A stretch of 64,000 nucleotides of DNA from RGIG3009 sp045595845. Its GTDB lineage: Bacteria > Bacillota > Clostridia > Oscillospirales > Acutalibacteraceae. The DNA lies in the NCBI GenBank assembly GCA_045595845.1, contig JAZOBF010000019.1, forward strand, positions 1-64,000, written 5' to 3'. Under the pieces are notes generated by a model, which was given only the letters and a program-made list of their open reading frames with translations, ran no database searches and was not told the DNA's origin. This document shows positions 59,799-64,000 of the stretch, in pieces (position 1 is the first letter of the stretch; each line of letters opens with the position of its first letter). The position numbers and the translations under genes are program-made.

Positions 59799-60100
59799 CA
59801 GGAGTATAACCGACGAAGCGCTTCCATTTCGGCACGCAACGCTTTGTTTTCTTCCAGATATCGGGTTACCTGTGTGCGCAGATGATCCGCAGACTGTTCC
59901 GCCTTGTGAACTTGATCGGCATTGTTAATCGCGGTCAACACCGCCGCCATATTCATGGACATACGGGGATTGTCTTCCATGAGTTGCCGAATTTCACGGT
60001 CGACCTGTCCGCCGAGTTTTTGCATATACTCGACGGATTCATCTGAGGATAACATGAAATCCGTTCCGCAAATCGTCAATTTAACGCGGTTGCGTGACAT
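59798..60100 (-). CDS. zapA: Cell division protein ZapA
   Basis: 100-residue FtsZ-ring stabiliser. The N-terminal globular part (RVKLTICGTDFMLSSDESVEYMQKLGGQVDREI) is followed by a C-terminal coiled coil (about 60-97). ATG at 60100 with GGGAGG upstream; the longer reading has no site. Pairing with a U32 peptidase gene is common in Firmicutes. Confidence 0.9.
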   Translation of the reverse strand: MSRNRVKLTICGTDFMLSSDESVEYMQKLGGQVDREIRQLMEDNPRMSMNMAAVLTAINNADQVHKAEQSADHLRTQVTRYLEENKALRAEMEALRRLYS

Positions 60101-60184
60101 GAGCATTCCTCCCTGTGCTTCCACTACTATCACTATACCACAAGCAAACCGTACACGCAACGGTTTTCTCTGCTTTTTTCTCGT

Positions 60185-60610
60185 TTATTCGCATTGAAGA
60201 TGAATGAGATGGGCAATACCCGGAATGGATTCGCCTTGTTGACTCGAAGTGGGTGACATCATCGCGCCCGTTGCCATAAATAACCCATTTTTCCACTTAC
60301 CGCTTTCCATGTTACTTAAAATCAACGAGCACAACACGGATGCCGAACAACCGCACCCGCTCCCCCCCGAATGAACATCCTGTCGTTCACGGTCATAAAT
60401 CAGCAGTCCGCAATCAAAATACTCGTCACCGAGTCGTTCGCCGTCACGCGCCATCAATGTCTTGAAAAGCGCACTTCCCTCTGCCCCCAGATCACCGCTC
60501 GCAATAAAGTCGTACTGTTGGGCGTGGGTATTCGTATCCGCAAAATATTTAAAAAGGGTATCGGCAGCAGCAGGGGAAAATGTCAAGAGAACACCATAAA
60601 TTTTTATCAT
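60185..60610 (-). pseudogene. spoVAD: Truncated stage V sporulation protein AD
   Basis: 141 codons that match only the C-terminal 40 percent of SpoVAD (about 338 residues normally). From SPAAADT on the match is clear: YDFIASGDLG, FDCGLLIYD, the GGSGCGCSASV loop, ATGAMMSPTS and QQGESIPGIAH. The first 13 residues do not fit the family. About 200 N-terminal residues are missing and no trace of them is found upstream. An AAAGGA site precedes the ATG, so a fragment may still be made. SpoVAD binds dipicolinic acid during spore loading; spoVAC and spoVAE are absent beside it. Confidence 0.8.
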
Positions 60611-60744
60611 CCAAAATTTTCCTTTGATAATGCTGGTTTCAGAAGATTTTTTATGGGTGCTGTTATGGGTAGGTAGATGTTAAAGAAACACCATACGGCA
60701 TTTTTATTGTGCTTTTTCAACAAAAAAATTACAATATAATATAT

Positions 60745-60782
60745 AAACTCAACCCCTACCGATATCCGATAGGGGTTGAGTA
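60745..60782. terminator. Terminator after the surface protein gene
   Basis: ACTCAACCCCTA and TAGGGGTTGAGT arms; on the minus strand followed by a T/A-rich tract. 15 bp past the stop of the gene at 60797. Confidence 0.75.
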
Positions 60783-60796
60783 TTAATTATATTGTT

Positions 60797-63700
60797 TTAG
60801 TTTTCTTCTAATGATTCTTTTCTCTTTTTGCTATACAGCGTTGTGCCAAAAAGTCCTGTGCTGCTTACAAACAGAAGAGCAAACCACATCCATAAATTGC
60901 TATTATCACCGGTTTGAGGAGATTCAAAGTCGGGTTCCGGTGTAGGAGCGGTATAAACATTTGTGAAGATTACACCGTCTGCAGTTTCCGTGCCCTTTGT
61001 ATAGGTGTATTTAACCTTGAATGTGCCGTCCAGATTATCGGTGACGTCAACCTTTACTGTATAAACAGTATTGTCGTAGGTTATTTCCTTTTCACTGCCG
61101 TTTACTTCACGAATAGTATATACATATTCACCCGCTTCATTAACTGGTATAGCAGTAAATTCGAAACTACCGTCAGCAGAGTTTTTAACAGTTTCAAGTA
61201 TTACATTATTCTTATCGTAAAGCTCAAAGGAAAATTCATCTGCCTTAAGCTCACGACCTGTAAGAATCTTAGTTGCCTGTAAGGTAATGTGTGTGGGGTC
61301 TGCTTTATAGGTGTTATTGAAAATTATTTCACCGTTTTTGGTAATATTTTCATAATGAACAACCTCGGTTAGAACACCGCCTACCTCTTCTTTGGTAACA
61401 GTACCTTTATAAAGCTGTTTGCCCTCTACAATATCAGTTGTAGACGTATCATCTTTAATATGAAGAACTCCGTTGTCATCCTGAATCACTTCTAAAACAA
61501 CATGATAGGAAGCAGTATCGTAGGAAACTCCTTTTTCATCGCCAATTATTTCGGTAATCTTGTAGTGATAAATACCGGCTTCTGGAATGGTAACTCGAGG
61601 GAATTTGAAGATATCATTGCCACCGTCTTTAAAGTTTTTGACAGTGTCGCCGATTTGTTCGCCGTTTATAGCATTTATTAACCTAAACTCAAATTCTCCA
61701 TCTTTAATAGATCTTCCGTCTAGAGTTTTAGTTCCACCGAACTCAGCCGAAATATCGAATGTAATAGGTGTTGGAACAAAACCGTTGCGGAATACGATTT
61801 CGGAGGATTCCATGTTGTTTTTGCGAATAGAAACCCTTGCAGACAAAACACCTTCGGAATTATCTGTAACTGTTATAGTAACCGCATATATAGATTCGTC
61901 ATAATCATAGTTTGTGCTTGTAGTTGTTTTTTCGGTAATATTATAGGTGTAAACACCTGCTTTATCGAAAACGAGTTTATTAAAGGTGAATATACCTTTA
62001 GCGTTTTTAACTGTATTGTCATAACCTGTGGGAAGTACTGTGTTTCCGGTAGGTGTGATAACAAACTCGAATTCGTCGTCTTGCAAGGTTTTACCCGTAA
62101 GAATTTTTGAGCCCGATAAGGTTACCTCGGCATCTTTAGGGTTATAAACATTGTTGAATACAATACTGTCTACTATAGTTCCCGTTGTTCCATCCCATTT
62201 AGAGTAACTTGGGGTTGCCTGTAACCATGAGGTATTGGTAGAACTGTTGATATTTTGAGTTACATTAACAATTATACGGTATTCATTATTGTCATAGGTT
62301 ATACCTTTTATGGTCTGACCGCTATTTTCTTCAACAACAACGAAATAGTAGGTGCCTATACTATCAAAGGACAGGGTTTCAAATGCAAAATCACCGTTTA
62401 CGTTGTTGGTGGCAGTTTTCGCGGTTTTTCCTGTGTAGTCAAAGGTGCTGTCGGTTTCGTAAAGCTTGAAATTAAACTCATCTGCATTTTGAACGCGGTT
62501 GGTTAATACTTTGTTGCCGTTCAAAATAAGCTGTGCTTTTTCAGGATAATTGTAAACATTAGTAAATGTCGGTACGGTGACAATATTATTTCCATCATAT
62601 ATAACATGGTCTGCTGAAATAGTGCCATCTAGATTATCTTTAACAGTAACAACAACTTTATATACAGAGGTGTCGTAGGTAATATCAGTAACTCCTGTGT
62701 TAATCTCTGCAAGATAATAAACAAATTCGGTACCCTCAGCAGTTGCTATATTTGCGGCATAGGTAAGGTCTATGTGTGCTTTACCTAATGCATCTGTACG
62801 TGTAGATTCAGCTACTAATGTTGCATTGGCAATATCCGAAGAATCATAAAGTCCGAATTCGAAACCGTTAAGAGCAAAGTCATTTATGGCTTTGTTTATA
62901 TTTATTCTGACAGTTGCACTACCTGTGGGTTCATACACATTGTTAAAGTTTGCGGATACGTTGAAGTTATTACCCTGCTTTGTAACGGTTGTATAAGCCT
63001 CGTTGTTAACGGCTGTGATTTCGAGGCGGCCGTCCATATCGGCATCCGCTACAACAACCGAGAATCTACGCTCGGCAGTATCATAGGTGATACCTCCTAT
63101 AGCGCCTTGGACTTCGCTTATCGTGTAGTGATAAGTACCCGCCTTTAGATAATCTTCGCTTGTTAATTGTAATAATGACCTCTTATCTGTATCGTTATTG
63201 TCAATTGTAAACTGTGAAACGGTAATATTATCACGCTTAACCTCAAAGCTATAGCTTTCACCGTTTAACCAATTGGTGCGGTTACCTGTTATAGTCTTTG
63301 TAACATCAACTGTTACATTTTGACCATCAGTACCCACAGGATTGTAGGTATTAACAATAATTGCTTGATCATTAGATGTAGCATCTATAACGCCGGTCAT
63401 AGAACTTCTGTCTGCATTAAATTGGAATCCGTCAGGAATACTGCTCTGCGGCTCAACCACAGTGTACTTAGTTTCTTCGGGAATATTTCTCAGAACAAAG
63501 GATTCGCCCTCAGAAAGTATAACTGTAAATTTACCGTTTGCAGGTATTTCAATATATCCTGCAGAGTTAGAAGCTTCAAAGCGACCCGATATAGGTCTGT
63601 CAGATTGGTCTTTGAGGGTTACCTCTGCGGTGAATTTTATATCATCCTTAATATCAACAGGATTTCCGTTTTCTAGGACAACCCGCTTTGTAATTACGAG

Positions 63701-64000
63701 ATCACCTTCGCCCATCGCAGTATTTACAAAGTCTACACCGTCTATGAAATATGCCGCAATAGTACCTGATGCCATCGTGCCGGTGGAAGCACCGTTTACG
63801 TGAACTGATTTAATCTTATAATCATCGTTAGAGGATACTTCTTCTACGGTATAGGTAGCACCTGTGGGAACACCTGTAAGCCAGAATGTTTGGTCCTTTG
63901 AAAGATTAAAGGTATAGGTACCTGTGGATGAGAGATTTATCACAGTTGGTTCTCCTAAAGGAACAACATCAAGGTCGGTTATCCAACTGTTAAGCTCCCC
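60797..64000 (-). CDS. Sortase-anchored repeat surface protein (5' end outside window)
   Basis: Partial: the frame stays open to the window edge, so at least 1,068 residues. Counting from 63943, two prealbumin-like domains (about 1-200, DUF5979/Cna-B-like) are followed by about six Spy0128-type pilin repeats of 110-140 residues. Each repeat runs FxNxY, then LTGRxLxxxEFxFxL, then YxYTIxE and ITYDxxxYxVxVxVTDN; the fold forms Lys-Asn isopeptide bonds in known members. The C-terminus has sorting signal SPQTGD (1008), a membrane helix and KKRK. A covalently wall-bound adhesin or pilin-like stalk. It is more AT-rich than the block to its left. Confidence 0.9.
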   Translation of the reverse strand, partial: GELNSWITDLDVVPLGEPTVINLSSTGTYTFNLSKDQTFWLTGVPTGATYTVEEVSSNDDYKIKSVHVNGASTGTMASGTIAAYFIDGVDFVNTAMGEGDLVITKRVVLENGNPVDIKDDIKFTAEVTLKDQSDRPISGRFEASNSAGYIEIPANGKFTVILSEGESFVLRNIPEETKYTVVEPQSSIPDGFQFNADRSSMTGVIDATSNDQAIIVNTYNPVGTDGQNVTVDVTKTITGNRTNWLNGESYSFEVKRDNITVSQFTIDNNDTDKRSLLQLTSEDYLKAGTYHYTISEVQGAIGGITYDTAERRFSVVVADADMDGRLEITAVNNEAYTTVTKQGNNFNVSANFNNVYEPTGSATVRININKAINDFALNGFEFGLYDSSDIANATLVAESTRTDALGKAHIDLTYAANIATAEGTEFVYYLAEINTGVTDITYDTSVYKVVVTVKDNLDGTISADHVIYDGNNIVTVPTFTNVYNYPEKAQLILNGNKVLTNRVQNADEFNFKLYETDSTFDYTGKTAKTATNNVNGDFAFETLSFDSIGTYYFVVVEENSGQTIKGITYDNNEYRIIVNVTQNINSSTNTSWLQATPSYSKWDGTTGTIVDSIVFNNVYNPKDAEVTLSGSKILTGKTLQDDEFEFVITPTGNTVLPTGYDNTVKNAKGIFTFNKLVFDKAGVYTYNITEKTTTSTNYDYDESIYAVTITVTDNSEGVLSARVSIRKNNMESSEIVFRNGFVPTPITFDISAEFGGTKTLDGRSIKDGEFEFRLINAINGEQIGDTVKNFKDGGNDIFKFPRVTIPEAGIYHYKITEIIGDEKGVSYDTASYHVVLEVIQDDNGVLHIKDDTSTTDIVEGKQLYKGTVTKEEVGGVLTEVVHYENITKNGEIIFNNTYKADPTHITLQATKILTGRELKADEFSFELYDKNNVILETVKNSADGSFEFTAIPVNEAGEYVYTIREVNGSEKEITYDNTVYTVKVDVTDNLDGTFKVKYTYTKGTETADGVIFTNVYTAPTPEPDFESPQTGDNSNLWMWFALLFVSSTGLFGTTLYSKKRKESLEEN

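Noticed and set aside
60914..63803. Plus-strand ORFs of 80-122 codons opposite the surface protein
   Set aside because: Antisense shadows of a highly repetitive coding frame; they recur at each repeat and have no start signals.

Overview
The window reads as a chromosomal stretch of a spore-forming, Gram-positive Clostridia bacterium, most likely of the Oscillospiraceae/Ruminococcaceae type. The evidence is a complete eight-gene spoIIIA operon, a SpoVAD remnant, LexA with a Firmicutes-type SOS box, a GlgC/GlgD pair, AGGAGG ribosome-binding sites with occasional TTG/GTG starts, and an LPXTG-like (SPQTG) sortase-anchored protein. Taxonomy is inferred from gene content only.

Layout. (1) 1-4.65 kb is an AT-rich accessory segment: a DUF4160-like protein, three zinc-ribbon membrane proteins and a divergent XRE regulator with two palindromic operators. 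Two related non-coding hairpin-array elements lie in it, and tRNA-Cys-like end fragments flank it. (2) 4.65-5.15 kb holds a five-tRNA operon (Val-Asp-Phe-Gly-Cys, minus strand). (3) 5.2-21.4 kb is one long minus-strand housekeeping and sporulation block: spoIIIAA-AH, asp23-like, nusB, tsaD-like, xseA-xseB-ispA-dxs-tlyA-nadK-argR-recN, a methyltransferase and hslO, mostly with 1-4 nt overlaps. (4) 21.4-22.9 kb holds a probable minus-strand small RNA, SOS-controlled lexA and ssrA (tmRNA). (5) 23-33 kb carries an XRE-membrane regulator, a PAP2-like protein, an ABC-2 exporter, a MacB-like fused ABC protein, a Ca2+-type P-ATPase, a hydrolase and tRNA-Leu. (6) 33-42.6 kb has a frameshifted NlpC/P60-like surface protein, asnB, a YabE-like G5/3D protein, a split TauE/SafE permease, an unidentified structured RNA, a DUF1292 gene followed by a 6S-like RNA, a histidine phosphatase, an XRE protein and a GT2-GtrA fusion. 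(7) 42.6-46.4 kb is the glycogen operon glgC-glgD-glgA. (8) 46.6-60.2 kb has an orphan MazF, a DUF47-like protein, an ATP-grasp/CDF/Nudix minus-strand group, a second TlyA, a serine hydrolase lipoprotein, two flavoproteins, an acyltransferase-like beta-helix gene with glmM, a U32 peptidase and zapA. (9) 60.2-64 kb ends with a decapitated spoVAD and a large repeat-built cell-wall protein that runs off the window.

Functionally, the core block joins spore-engulfment channel assembly, isoprenoid precursor synthesis (dxs, ispA), DNA repair (recN, xseAB, lexA), NADP supply and arginine control. The most unusual material is non-coding: the duplicated hairpin-array element, inverted T-arm copies just downstream of ssrA and tRNA-Leu, and the minus-strand RNA at about 39.0-39.4 kb, which has three imperfect internal repeats, a strong promoter and a terminator.
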